From an uncultured Lentisphaerota bacterium (GTDB lineage: Bacteria > Verrucomicrobiota > Kiritimatiellia > CAIQIC01), in assembly GCA_903896925.1 (NCBI GenBank), contig CAITZM010000134.1, forward strand, positions 1 through 64,000: a stretch of 64,000 nucleotides of DNA, read 5' to 3'. The notes below the pieces were generated by a model. That model was given only the letters and a program-made list of their open reading frames with translations, ran no database searches and had not been told where the DNA came from. The translations under genes were made by a program, and so were the position numbers. This document shows positions 18,269-26,293 of this stretch, piece by piece. Numbering within the stretch: position 1 is the first letter of the stretch; each line of letters starts with the position of its first letter.

Positions 18269-19053
18269 TCCTCTGTGGCGGCAAGGGCACGCGCCTGAGC
18301 ACGCTCTTTGCCGACCGCCCCAAGGTGCTCGTGCCGGTCGCCGGTCGCCCGTTTCTCGCGTGGCAACTGGACTGGCTCGCGCGCGGGGGCGTCACGGCGG
18401 TCCACCTCGCTGCCGGGCATCTGGCTGATGTGCTCGGGCAGTGGTTGCAGGAACAGGCGAGAGGACAGAAGTCAGAGGGCAGAAGTCAGAGGACAGAAGG
18501 CGAAGCAGAGGTTTCAGGTTTCCAAATTCAGATTGCAGGCTTCAGTCTGCGCTGCACGCTGTCCACCGAACCGGCCCCGCTGGGCACCGGTGGCGGTCTC
18601 AAGTATGTCGAACCGCACCTGTGTTCCGATCCGTTCCTGGTTTTGAATGGCGACAGCCTGATGCCGCGGCTCGACTTCCGGGCCCTGGCCCAAGCCCACG
18701 CCGTTTTTTCCCGGCCGTGGAAAACCACCGGCGCCGCCACGCTCGCCGTCACGCGCATCGCCGAGGCCGGCCGCTACGGCACGGTCGAGTTCGACGCCGC
18801 GCACCGCATCACCGCTTTCCGGGAGAAGGCCAGCCGCACCGAGGGGTGCATCAACGGGGGCGTGTACCTGATGGACCGCGGGCTGCTCGCCGCCATCGAG
18901 CCGGGGAAGAACATTTCCATCGAAACGGACACGTTCCCGGCGCTGGCCACGGCCGGCCGGCTGCAGGCCGTGGAATTCCCGCAGCCGCTGCTCGACATGG
19001 GCACGCCGGAAGGCATCCGCGCCATGGAGGAGTTTCTGGGGCGGTCCGCGTGA
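18256..19053 (+). CDS. sugar-1-phosphate nucleotidyltransferase (HddC/GmhC-like)
   Basis: It activates a sugar-1-phosphate to an NDP-sugar. The 265 residues begin with QAVILCGGKGTRLSTLF, the nucleotide-binding signature, and contain RPKVLVPVAGRPFL, LGTGGGLKY and LVLNGDSL (metal Asp). The closest function is heptose- or mannose-1-phosphate nucleotidyltransferase. AAGGAG precedes the ATG inside the GT2 gene. Two stretches look inserted: residues about 69-97 are encoded by a 14-bp tandem repeat plus flank, and residues near 150-158 (FSRPWKTT) by a TTTTCC...GGAAAA palindrome. Both keep frame and lie where the Rossmann-like fold usually has short loops. Confidence 0.88.
   Translation: MQAVILCGGKGTRLSTLFADRPKVLVPVAGRPFLAWQLDWLARGGVTAVHLAAGHLADVLGQWLQEQARGQKSEGRSQRTEGEAEVSGFQIQIAGFSLRCTLSTEPAPLGTGGGLKYVEPHLCSDPFLVLNGDSLMPRLDFRALAQAHAVFSRPWKTTGAATLAVTRIAEAGRYGTVEFDAAHRITAFREKASRTEGCINGGVYLMDRGLLAAIEPGKNISIETDTFPALATAGRLQAVEFPQPLLDMGTPEGIRAMEEFLGRSA
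18461..18499 (+). repeat. 14-bp tandem repeat inside a coding gene
   Basis: The unit GAGGACAGAAGTCA occurs at 18461-18474 and 18475-18488 (one change), with a partial third copy to 18499. A GTTTCAGGTTTCC-type flank follows. The insert keeps frame in the nucleotidyltransferase gene although the unit is not a multiple of three. Repeats of this wording are usually intergenic. Confidence 0.8.
18704..18724. repeat. TTTTCC...GGAAAA palindrome inside a coding gene
   Basis: TTTTCC (18706-18711), a 7-nt loop and GGAAAA (18719-18724). It encodes the FSRPWKT stretch of the nucleotidyltransferase and belongs to the dispersed family seen at 20919, 37142, 52693 and 62478. Confidence 0.65.
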
Positions 19054-19059
19054 GGCCGG

Positions 19060-19515
19060 TCAGAGGTTGCCGTAGCAGACATGCAGCAGCAGCGCGGTGA
19101 CGATACCGAGCAGCATCCCGGCGAAGACTTCCATTGGCGTATGCCCGAGCAGTTCGGCCAGCTTGTGCGGCGGCAGGCGGTGCTGCGTGCGGAGCGCATC
19201 CACGATCTGGTTGAGAATGCGCGCCTGCTGGCCCGCCGCGTGACGCACGCCCTGCGCATCGTACATGATCACGAAGGTGACCAGCACCACCACGGCGAAG
19301 AGCGTGCTGCCGAGGCCCTCGCGCATGCCGACCGAGGTGGCCACCGCGCACGCGGCCGCCGTATGCGAGCTGGGCATGCCCCCGGGGCTGTAGAGGAAGT
19401 GGAAGTCGAACTTGTGCGTTCGCACCGTGTTGGCCGCCACCTTGAACGATTGCGCCGCGATCCAGGCAATCACCCCCGCCAGGAAGGTCAGGTTATGGAG
19501 CAGTGACAGGTTCAT
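19060..19515 (-). CDS. DUF212 / divergent PAP2-family membrane protein
   Basis: A 151-residue membrane protein with the phosphatase-like motif GGMPSSHTA (about residues 45-53) and several hydrophobic helices, ending in GHTPMEVFAGMLLGI. It is homologous to YuiD/DUF212 proteins, a divergent branch of PAP2 acid phosphatases with uncertain substrate, probably an isoprenoid or lipid phosphate. It starts 6 bp after the gltX stop and is likely co-transcribed. Confidence 0.88.
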   Translation of the reverse strand: MNLSLLHNLTFLAGVIAWIAAQSFKVAANTVRTHKFDFHFLYSPGGMPSSHTAAACAVATSVGMREGLGSTLFAVVVLVTFVIMYDAQGVRHAAGQQARILNQIVDALRTQHRLPPHKLAELLGHTPMEVFAGMLLGIVTALLLHVCYGNL

Positions 19516-19521
19516 GGAGCC

Positions 19522-20859
19522 TCAAGGCGCAGCGGGCTCCACCGGTTGGCTTTTGAATTTCTCCAGCGCCTGGTCCATGCGCCGCAGGACGCGGGCCTGG
19601 CCGAGGACCTCCAGCATGTGGAACAGGCTCGGGCCGACGGCGGTGCCGGAAACCGCGACGCGCACCGGATGCACGAGGTCGCCCATGCCCAGGCCGCGCG
19701 CCGCCGCCAGCTCGCGCAGCGCCGCCTCGACCGCCGCCGCGGAAAAATCCGGCAGCGCCGCATAGGCCGCGCGCGTCGCCGCCAGCAGTTCCAGCGCGCC
19801 GGGCTTGCGCAGCCGCTTCTGCACGCTCTTCTCGTCGAACGGGAAATCCTCGGTGAAGAAGTAGCCTGCGTCGGCGATGTCCGTGAACAGCTTGATGCGT
19901 TCCGCCATGGAGTCGAGCACGCGGCCGAGGTAGTCCGCCGGCAGCGCATCGTTCCACAGCCCGCGCGCCTGCAGCACGGCGCGGCACGCCGCCTCGCGCT
20001 CCTCGCGCGGCAGGGCGCGCATATACTCGCCGTTCATCCAGAGCAGTTTCACAAGGTCGAACTGCGCCGCCGAGGATTGCACGCGGTCGAAGGTGAACAG
20101 CCGCGCCATCTCGTCGCGGCCCATCAGCTCGCGGTCGCCGCCGGGCGACCAGCCGAGCAGCGCGAGGAAGTTGAAGAGCGCCTCCGGCAGGTAGCCCTTG
20201 TCGCGGAAATCGCCCACATAGGCCGCGCCGTCGCGCTTGCTGTAGGGCTTGCCCTGCGCGTTGACGATCATCGGCAGGTGGGCGTACTTCGGCGGCGTCG
20301 CGCCCAGCGCGCGGAACAGCGCCACGTGCCGGTAGGTGTTCTCCACGTGGTCATCGCCGCGGATGATGTGCGTGATGTGCATGTGGATGTCGTCCACCAC
20401 GTTCGCGAGGTGGAAGACCGGCGTGCCGTCAGAGCGGACGATGACGAAGTCCTTCATGTCGGCGGCCTGCTTCGTCAGGGTGCCCTTGATCTCGTCGTGG
20501 AAGCACATCTCCGTGCCCGGCATGCGGAAGAGGATGCACTCGCCCTTGCCGGTGCCGCCCTTGTCCTCCTTGTAGGCGTGGCCGGCCTGCAGCAGTTGCT
20601 CGGCGGCGGCGAGGTGCGCGGCGGTCTGCGTGGATTGGTAGAGCGGTTCCTCGTCCCACTGCAGGCCGAGCCAGGTCATGGCGTCGAGCACCGCCTGCAC
20701 CGCGGCGGGCGTCGAGCGCGCGCGGTCGGTGTCCTCGATGCGCAGCAGGAACTGGCCGCCCTCGTGCCGCGCGTATAGCCAGTTGTAGATCGCCGCGCGA
20801 ATGTTGCCGATATGCACCTGCCCCGTGGGGCTGGGCGCGAAACGTGTCCGGACCGTCAT
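19522..20859 (-). CDS. gltX: glutamate--tRNA ligase
   Basis: A class I aminoacyl-tRNA synthetase of 445 residues. The start ATG 20859 opens directly into TVRTRFAPSPTGQVHIGN, the HIGH-type signature. LLRIEDTDRARS follows, and the KMSKS equivalent is YSKRDG. The C-terminal anticodon-binding helical domain is present. A longer upstream frame is rejected because it reads through two TTCCAAGG palindromes and a terminator hairpin. At 445 residues it is slightly short for GluRS. It charges tRNA-Glu (and possibly tRNA-Gln if non-discriminating, not decidable here). Confidence 0.95.
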   Translation of the reverse strand: MTVRTRFAPSPTGQVHIGNIRAAIYNWLYARHEGGQFLLRIEDTDRARSTPAAVQAVLDAMTWLGLQWDEEPLYQSTQTAAHLAAAEQLLQAGHAYKEDKGGTGKGECILFRMPGTEMCFHDEIKGTLTKQAADMKDFVIVRSDGTPVFHLANVVDDIHMHITHIIRGDDHVENTYRHVALFRALGATPPKYAHLPMIVNAQGKPYSKRDGAAYVGDFRDKGYLPEALFNFLALLGWSPGGDRELMGRDEMARLFTFDRVQSSAAQFDLVKLLWMNGEYMRALPREEREAACRAVLQARGLWNDALPADYLGRVLDSMAERIKLFTDIADAGYFFTEDFPFDEKSVQKRLRKPGALELLAATRAAYAALPDFSAAAVEAALRELAAARGLGMGDLVHPVRVAVSGTAVGPSLFHMLEVLGQARVLRRMDQALEKFKSQPVEPAAP

Positions 20860-20918
20860 GGGTGTTGTTCTCCGCGGCCTGTCCGGCCGCGGCGGCAGTC
20901 TATCCGCCTGTCCGGAGT

Positions 20919-20937
20919 TTTCCAAGGCTTGGAAAAA
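20919..20937. repeat. TTTTCCAA-GGC-TTGGAAAA palindrome
   Basis: Perfect 8-bp arms about 60 bp upstream of the gltX start. It is one of at least six dispersed relatives in the window. Confidence 0.75.
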
Positions 20938-20941
20938 ACAA

Positions 20942-20974
20942 GCGCCGGTTTCCAAGGTTTGGAAACCGGCGCTG
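20942..20974 (-). terminator. strong hairpin downstream of sod
   Basis: Arms of 15 bp (AGCGCCGGTTTCCAA and its exact complement) enclose GGT. It lies 51 bp past the sod stop and upstream of gltX on the same strand. It includes the TTTCCAA...TTGGAAA core of the dispersed palindrome family, so it may be a repeat copy recruited as terminator. There is no long T-run. Confidence 0.65.
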
Positions 20975-21024
20975 TCTTCAAACGGCGCCGGGCGGGCGGC
21001 GGGCCGCCGCACGGCGCCCGGGGC

Positions 21025-21654
21025 TCAGGCGCGGGCCGCGGTGTAGAGCGCCTCGACCTTCTTCCAGTTGATCAGGCTCCAGAAGCCGCCGACGAAATCG
21101 GCGCGCCGGTTCTGGAACTTGAGGTAGTAGGCGTGCTCCCAGACGTCCACGACGAGGATCGGCTTGCCGCTCAGGTTGGCGACGCCGGCCATCAGCGGAT
21201 TGTCATGGCCCGGGGTGGAGCCGATGGCGAGCTGGCCCTTGGCATCCACGAAGAGCCAGCCCCAGCCGGACGCGAACTGCGCGACGGCGGTGGCGTTGAA
21301 CTTCTGCTGGAAGGCGGCGAAGTCGCCGAAGGTCTTGACGATGTCGGCGAGCAGTGCGCCGCCGGGCTGGCCGCCGGCGCCGGCCGCGAGCAGGTCCCAA
21401 TACAGGTTGTGGTTCCACGTGCCGCCGGCATTGTTGCGGACCGCGGTGCGGATATCCTCCGGCACGGCCTTGAGATCCGTCATCAGGGTCTCGAGGCTCT
21501 TGCCGTGCAGCTCGGGATGCTTGTCGAGCGCGGCGTTGAGATTGTTCACGTAGGCCGCGTGATGCTTGTCATGGTGAAGGCGAACGGTCGCCTCGTCCAT
21601 GAAAGGCTCGAGCGCATTGTAGGCGTAGGGCAGGTCCGGCAGTTTGATCGGCAT
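21025..21654 (-). CDS. sodB: Fe/Mn superoxide dismutase
   Basis: It disproportionates superoxide. The 209 residues contain the metal ligands His27 (in LHHDKHHAAYVNN), His of GGTWNHNLYW, and Asp/His of DVWEHAYY. The start ATG 21654 has AAAGGAAG five to eight bases upstream; a longer frame upstream reads REP sequence and is rejected. There is no signal peptide, so it is cytoplasmic. It complements the rubrerythrin system at 53.6-55.5 kb. Metal choice (Fe or Mn) cannot be fixed from sequence by eye. Confidence 0.95.
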   Translation of the reverse strand: MPIKLPDLPYAYNALEPFMDEATVRLHHDKHHAAYVNNLNAALDKHPELHGKSLETLMTDLKAVPEDIRTAVRNNAGGTWNHNLYWDLLAAGAGGQPGGALLADIVKTFGDFAAFQQKFNATAVAQFASGWGWLFVDAKGQLAIGSTPGHDNPLMAGVANLSGKPILVVDVWEHAYYLKFQNRRADFVGGFWSLINWKKVEALYTAARA

Positions 21655-21677
21655 GTTTTCTTCCTTTTGATTGATTG

Positions 21678-21695
21678 TTTTAACTCTTGTTAAAA
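21678..21695 (-). promoter_or_regulatory. candidate operator upstream of sod
   Basis: TTTTAAC-TCTT-GTTAAAA is a perfect 7-bp inverted repeat 24 bp before the sod start, within the expected promoter and leader. It could bind a redox or metal regulator. Confidence 0.45.
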
Positions 21696-21790
21696 TACCC
21701 GACCTGCCCGCGCTGTCAAACACAGAGCGGAAATGTCGGTATCCGGAGGGGGGCTTTGCTGCAGAGGTCGCCGGTAAAGGACGGCCACTT

Positions 21791-21841
21791 CTGTAGCGGC
21801 GGTCTGCGACCGCCGTCGGCGGCCACAGGCCGCCGCTACAG
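21791..21841. repeat. REP-like double hairpin
   Basis: Outer arms CTGTAGCGGCGG and CCGCCGCTACAG are exact complements. Inside are two 8-bp stem-loops, CGGCGGTC-TGC-GACCGCCG and CGGCGGCC-ACA-GGCCGCCG. It lies in the 488-bp gap between sod and the esterase gene. The remainder of that gap (21842-22142) shows no gene. Confidence 0.85.
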
Positions 21842-22142
21842 CCAGCTTCGCAACCTGCGCTGCAACATGACGACATTCCCGCGTGAAGCTGGCCAGCCCG
21901 TACGCAAGATGAGGTTCGAGGGTATGTGTAGCCGGCATTGGTGATGCCGGAGTCACCGACCTCGGCTACAGCGAAGCCCAAGTGTAGTTGCGAAAACGGT
22001 AGGGCGACGCCTCTGGTGGAGCTGCAACGTCATCCTTCCTTAAATCATCAATCATCAATCGTAAATCATCAATTCTTCCGGCTTGCTTCCGGGCCGCCGG
22101 CTTTGCATCCTGCGCCGCGACGTTTTCGCGAGGAGCAACAGC

Positions 22143-22904
22143 ATGAACCGACGAGGTGTGGCCATGGCGGTGACAAGTGCGGCAATGGTGCTGGCGGCAG
22201 GTTGCGCGACGTCGGGCGGCAAGCCCGAAACACGGCCGGGTCAGCATGAGCAGACCTTCGCGGCCAAGGTCACGGCGCAGGTCGAGCTCAAGTACCTGCT
22301 CTATCTGCCGGAGGAATACGGCAGCTCCAAGAAGAAGTGGCCGCTCATCCTGTTCCTGCACGGGGCGGGCGAACGCGGCGACGATGTCCAGCTCGTCGCC
22401 AAGCACGGGCCCCCGAAACTTGTCGCCGCAGGCAAGCAGTTCCCGTTCGTCATCGTCTCGCCGCAATGCCCGACGTGGGAGTGGTGGCCCAACGGCACGC
22501 AGGTCGCGGCGCTCGATGCGCTGCTGACCGACGTCGCGGCGCGCTATCGCATCGACAAGAACCGGATCTACCTGACCGGCCTGAGCATGGGTGGCTTTGG
22601 CACGTGGAAGCTGGCAACGGAATTTCCGGGCCGGTTTGCGGCCATCGCACCGGTTTGCGGCAAGGGCGATCCCGGCAAGGCGAACCTGATCAAGGATCTG
22701 CCGGCCTGGGTGTTCCACGGCGTGAAGGATCCCGTCGTGCCGGTCGCCCACTCCAAGGACATGGTGGCCGCGCTCAAACAGTGCGGCAGCGATGTGAAGC
22801 TGACCCTCTATCCCGAGGCCCAGCACGACTCCTGGACCGAGACCTACAACAACCCCGAACTGTACGACTGGTTTCTCCAGCACCAGCGCGGGGAGAAAAA
22901 ATAG
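22143..22904 (+). CDS. lipoprotein alpha/beta-hydrolase (esterase/peptidase-like)
   Basis: A 253-residue secreted lipoprotein: a signal peptide with lipobox ...LAAGC (Cys21), then an alpha/beta-hydrolase fold. The oxyanion loop is FLHGAGERGDD. The catalytic triad is probably Ser148 (GLSMGG), Asp196 (GVKDPVVP) and His228 (EAQHDSW). It resembles PHB-depolymerase/LpqC or dienelactone-hydrolase-like esterases common in polysaccharide-degrading bacteria. The substrate is unknown. GAGGAG precedes ATG 22143. Confidence 0.88.
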   Translation: MNRRGVAMAVTSAAMVLAAGCATSGGKPETRPGQHEQTFAAKVTAQVELKYLLYLPEEYGSSKKKWPLILFLHGAGERGDDVQLVAKHGPPKLVAAGKQFPFVIVSPQCPTWEWWPNGTQVAALDALLTDVAARYRIDKNRIYLTGLSMGGFGTWKLATEFPGRFAAIAPVCGKGDPGKANLIKDLPAWVFHGVKDPVVPVAHSKDMVAALKQCGSDVKLTLYPEAQHDSWTETYNNPELYDWFLQHQRGEKK

Positions 22905-22922
22905 GCGCCGCTTTATCCTGTG

Positions 22923-23492
22923 TTATTTCCGCAGTTCCGCCGCGAGCTGGGCGTAGAGTTCTTCCAGGGCCTGCGGGATGACCTTGATATCGGCGAAGAC
23001 GGGCATGAAATTCACGTCGCCCACCCAACGCGGCACCACGTGCATATGGATATGATCCCGCAGGCCGGCGCCGGCGGCGTGCCCCAGGTTCATGCCGATG
23101 TTGAAGCCGTGGGGGTGCATGGCTTGGCCGAGCACGGCGACCATCCTCGTCGCCAATTGCATCATTTCAGCGTGTTCTGCGGGCCGCAGGGCGGCCAGCT
23201 CGGCCACATGCCGGCGGGGCGCGACCATCAGGTGTCCGCCGTTGTAGGGGTAGCGGTTGAGGCAGACGAGGCAGGTCTTGCCGCGCACCAGCAGCAGGTT
23301 TTCGCGATCGTGCGCGCACGGCGCCTTGAGCATGGCACAGAGGAAACAGCCGGCGGGCTGGTGGGTGCTTTGGACATAGCGGATGCGCCACGGCGCCCAG
23401 AGGTGCTGGGTGCCCGGCACCGGGGCCCGCGGATCTAGGGACGAACGGCCAGGCGCAGACGGACAGGCATGGGCGGTCGCTTTCTTTTTCAT
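22923..23492 (-). CDS. HIT-family nucleotide hydrolase/transferase
   Basis: A protein of about 189 residues with the histidine triad HIHMHVVPRW near residue 145. CFLCAML and CLNRYPYNGGHLMV upstream are typical of the bacterial ATP adenylyltransferase-like HIT branch that begins with a short Cys pair. It acts on Ap4A-like or AMP-conjugated nucleotides. The start is uncertain: ATG 23492, or GTG 23504 four codons earlier; neither has a clear ribosome binding site. It converges with the esterase gene. Confidence 0.9.
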   Translation of the reverse strand: MKKKATAHACPSAPGRSSLDPRAPVPGTQHLWAPWRIRYVQSTHQPAGCFLCAMLKAPCAHDRENLLLVRGKTCLVCLNRYPYNGGHLMVAPRRHVAELAALRPAEHAEMMQLATRMVAVLGQAMHPHGFNIGMNLGHAAGAGLRDHIHMHVVPRWVGDVNFMPVFADIKVIPQALEELYAQLAAELRK

Positions 23493-23661
23493 AATTCTGC
23501 TCACAATCTTGACCGTTCAACTGCCGCCAAAGCTCCCGCCGTCTCTTGCCTGCCTTGGCCTGCTTGGCGCCATGGCGGTTGCTGTGTTCCCGCTTTCGAG
23601 GTTGCGCCGCATCGTGCAAGCGGGCTAAAGTCCGCGCGGATTATCTGCAAGGACCGGACTC

Positions 23662-24810
23662 ATGGCGACAAAAAAACAGACGGACCCTGTGCCGGCGGGC
23701 AAAGCTTCCGGCAGCTTCTACCTCGTCCATGGCGAGGATGAGTTCCGGGTCAAGTCGGCCGCGCGCGCCCGCGTGGACGGGCTCTGCCCGCCTGCCGACC
23801 AGGCGTTTGGCCTCGAGCTGATCAACGGCACGGTGGACAACGCCGAGGGCGCGGCGCTGGCGCTGCGGCGCTGCCTGGGCGCGCTGCGCACGCCCAGCTT
23901 CCTGGGAGGGGGCAAGGTCGTCTGGCTGCAGGACGCCAACTTCTTTGCCGACACCAACGTCATCAAGGGCGAGACGGTCAAGGAGGCCCGCGACGCCTTC
24001 GCGCAGGAGCTCAAGGCGGGCATCGGCGCCGGCTTCACGCTCGTCATCAGCGCCGGCAAGGTGGATGGTCGCACCGCGTTCTTCAAGACCTGCAAGGAGC
24101 TCGCCACCATCGAGAGCTTCGTGCTGCCGGAAAAAAGCGCACAGCAGGAGAAGCCGGCGCTCGAATGGGCCGGCGAGTGTTTTCGCAAGGCGGGCCTGCG
24201 CATCGCTGGCAACCTGCTCAAGGAGTTTATCGACCGCGCCGGCTACGACACGCGGCAGATCATCACCGAGGTCGAGAAGCTGTCGGTCTACCTTGGAGAG
24301 CGCAAGGACATCGTCGCTGAGGACATCCGGCTGCTCATCGCGCCGGCGCGCGAGTCGGAAAACTGGGATCTGCCCAACGCCGTCGGCCTCCGCAACCTCC
24401 CCCGCGCGCTCGACATCCTGCGGCAGCTCCTGTTCCAGGGCGAGAACGAGGTCGGCCTCGTCATCGGCTTGGAAAGCCTCTGGCGGGACCTGCTCATGCT
24501 GCGCGGCTGCCTCGACCACGGCTGGTTGCGGCTCTCCTCCAGCGGCTGGAAGACCGACGCGCACTGGAGCAACTCTCCCGAGGTGGACGCCGCACTCGGC
24601 AGCCTCGAAAAGGATCCCCGCAAAATCCACCCCTTCCGCGTCGTCAAGCTGGTCGAGCAGGCGCAGAAATATTCCTCCACGGAACTCCAGCGCGCCTTGG
24701 CGGAGACCATCATGGCCCACGAGCAGATGGTCTCCGGCAGCGGCGCTTCGGAGGTGCTGTTGGAACTGCTGCTGCTGAAGCTGCTGCGCCCCGCGGCGCG
24801 GAAAAAATAA
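23662..24810 (+). CDS. holA: DNA polymerase III subunit delta
   Basis: A clamp-loader subunit that opens the beta clamp. The 382 residues start with a typical SGSFYLVHGEDEFRVKSAA segment. SFLGGGKVVWLQDANFF, a central lid region (LLKEFIDRAGYDTRQIITEVEKL) and a C-terminal helical collar follow. It is slightly longer than the E. coli protein (343 residues). AAGGA precedes the ATG. It is followed after 10 bp by a small membrane protein gene. Confidence 0.88.
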   Translation: MATKKQTDPVPAGKASGSFYLVHGEDEFRVKSAARARVDGLCPPADQAFGLELINGTVDNAEGAALALRRCLGALRTPSFLGGGKVVWLQDANFFADTNVIKGETVKEARDAFAQELKAGIGAGFTLVISAGKVDGRTAFFKTCKELATIESFVLPEKSAQQEKPALEWAGECFRKAGLRIAGNLLKEFIDRAGYDTRQIITEVEKLSVYLGERKDIVAEDIRLLIAPARESENWDLPNAVGLRNLPRALDILRQLLFQGENEVGLVIGLESLWRDLLMLRGCLDHGWLRLSSSGWKTDAHWSNSPEVDAALGSLEKDPRKIHPFRVVKLVEQAQKYSSTELQRALAETIMAHEQMVSGSGASEVLLELLLLKLLRPAARKK

Positions 24811-24820
24811 GGAGAACGGC

Positions 24821-25159
24821 ATGAGTCCGCTGTTGTCGCAATTGATCTACGCCATCCCGGCTGCGATCGTCTGCGTTGCCGGGCTGGTGCTGGCGCTGAC
24901 CAGCTGGTCGCGTCATCCCCGGGCCTCGCTGCTCGTCACGCTGGGCGTCAGCGTGCTCCTGGTGACGATGCTGTGCTCCACCGTCTTCTACGGGGTGATC
25001 GCGCCCAAGATCATCATGGCGCAAGGCCACGCCCGTGCGGGCGTGTTGTACGGTGTTGCCGGACTGATCTCCACCTGCCTGCATCAGACCGGCATCGTGC
25101 TGTTGATCCTGGCCGCGTTTGCCGACCGTAAACCGCCGGCGCCGCCGCCGCTGCGCTGA
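24821..25159 (+). CDS. small three-helix membrane protein
   Basis: A 112-residue protein with hydrophobic segments at about 8-28, 38-60 and 75-97 and a Pro-rich tail. AGGAG precedes the ATG. I recognise no family. It is downstream of holA on the same strand and may share its transcript. Confidence 0.75.
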   Translation: MSPLLSQLIYAIPAAIVCVAGLVLALTSWSRHPRASLLVTLGVSVLLVTMLCSTVFYGVIAPKIIMAQGHARAGVLYGVAGLISTCLHQTGIVLLILAAFADRKPPAPPPLR

Positions 25160-25215
25160 TCGCGGCGGCAGGGTTGTTCCCGTCCGATGTGCCGGCCTGT
25201 GGCCGCTGCCCCATC

Positions 25216-26271
25216 CTATTGCGTCGGTGGGGTGGTGGGTACGGTCGCCGGCGCGCCGCCGAGCGCGGGCACGTTCTGAAAAATCAGGTTGGCTGCCATC
25301 TGGCCGGCCTGGGCGCCGATGCCGCCGAAGAACGCGCCGCCCGCCGCGCTGATGGTGGCGCCGACGATGCCTTTGAGCTTGCTGCTCCAGCTGTTCTTTT
25401 CCTGCTCCAGCGCGTCGGTCTCGGCGGCGGCGAGGCGTTGCGCGTGGGCCTTCATCGCCTCGGCCTCGGCCTGGGCCTCGGCCTGTTTCTTGGAGGCCAC
25501 TTCCTGCTCGGCCTGCTGGCGTTCGGAGGCGACCTGCGCCATGCCTTCCTGCGCTTCCTTGACGGCGCGCTCGCGCCGCTCCTTGCGCTGGGCTATGAAG
25601 CTGTCGAGGGGGTTCGCTCCTGCCTGCTCCGGTTCCGGCTGGAATTCCGGCAGCGGCGCCTCGGCGCTGGCGAGCTGTTGCGCGACGGTGGGCTGCGGTC
25701 GCGGCGCGGCGTGCGGTGCCGCGGGAGGCCGCGCCGCCGGCACATCGCGCGTGAGCCACGCAGCGAGCGTCGGCATGTTCGGAGTCTTCTGCTGGAGCTG
25801 CAGCCAGGTCTGCACGTCGCCGAGAAACTGCGAGCTGGCCTGGATGTCGGGTTTCAGCCACGCGTTGAGCCCGAGCTGGCGCAACGCAGCGTAGTCAGCC
25901 GGATAGGGTTTGGCGCCGAGCGCGTCGCAGAGGGTCTGCAAATAGTGCGGATCGTTTCTGCCCTCGGCCTCCGAGTAGGTGGTGAAGAACTGCTCAAACT
26001 GCTGGCGGCCCCGGTCGCCGAAGTGGGCCGTCAGCTCCTGCCGCACCAGCTCCATGCGTTGGCCGGTCCAGGCGGCGAGCGCGGACCGCACCTCGGCGCC
26101 GACGCGCTCCGGCAGCTGCGCGGTCAGCGTCTGCGCCTGTGCGCCGACCTGCTGCGTGACGAGGTAGCGGTAGTAGGAGCGCAGCAGCACGGCGGCGGGC
26201 GGCTGCGCGCTGGTGGCGGCCAGCAGCCCGGCCGGCGCGAACAGGAGCAAAGCAAGGATGAGTTTTTTCAT
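25216..26271 (-). CDS. secreted coiled-coil protein (last gene of the envelope cluster)
   Basis: A 351-residue protein from ATG 26271 (MKKLILALLLFAPAG signal peptide, cleavage near AAT/SAQ). Residues 20-190 are helical. About 200-310 are Ala/Glu/Lys-rich coiled coil (ASKKQAEAQAEAEAMKAHA). Near the end is a Gly/Ala hydrophobic stretch (GATISAAGGAFFGGIGAQAG) that resembles the glycine-rich segments of the 404- and 2161-residue members. No enzyme motif is visible. It is probably a periplasmic or surface structural component. Confidence 0.7.
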   Translation of the reverse strand: MKKLILALLLFAPAGLLAATSAQPPAAVLLRSYYRYLVTQQVGAQAQTLTAQLPERVGAEVRSALAAWTGQRMELVRQELTAHFGDRGRQQFEQFFTTYSEAEGRNDPHYLQTLCDALGAKPYPADYAALRQLGLNAWLKPDIQASSQFLGDVQTWLQLQQKTPNMPTLAAWLTRDVPAARPPAAPHAAPRPQPTVAQQLASAEAPLPEFQPEPEQAGANPLDSFIAQRKERRERAVKEAQEGMAQVASERQQAEQEVASKKQAEAQAEAEAMKAHAQRLAAAETDALEQEKNSWSSKLKGIVGATISAAGGAFFGGIGAQAGQMAANLIFQNVPALGGAPATVPTTPPTQ

Positions 26272-26293
26272 GGCAGCAGACTCCCGGCGAGGT

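Noticed and set aside
20860..21012. N-terminal extension of gltX
   Set aside because: The extra residues are encoded by the palindrome and terminator region; GluRS starts immediately before TRFAPSPTG.
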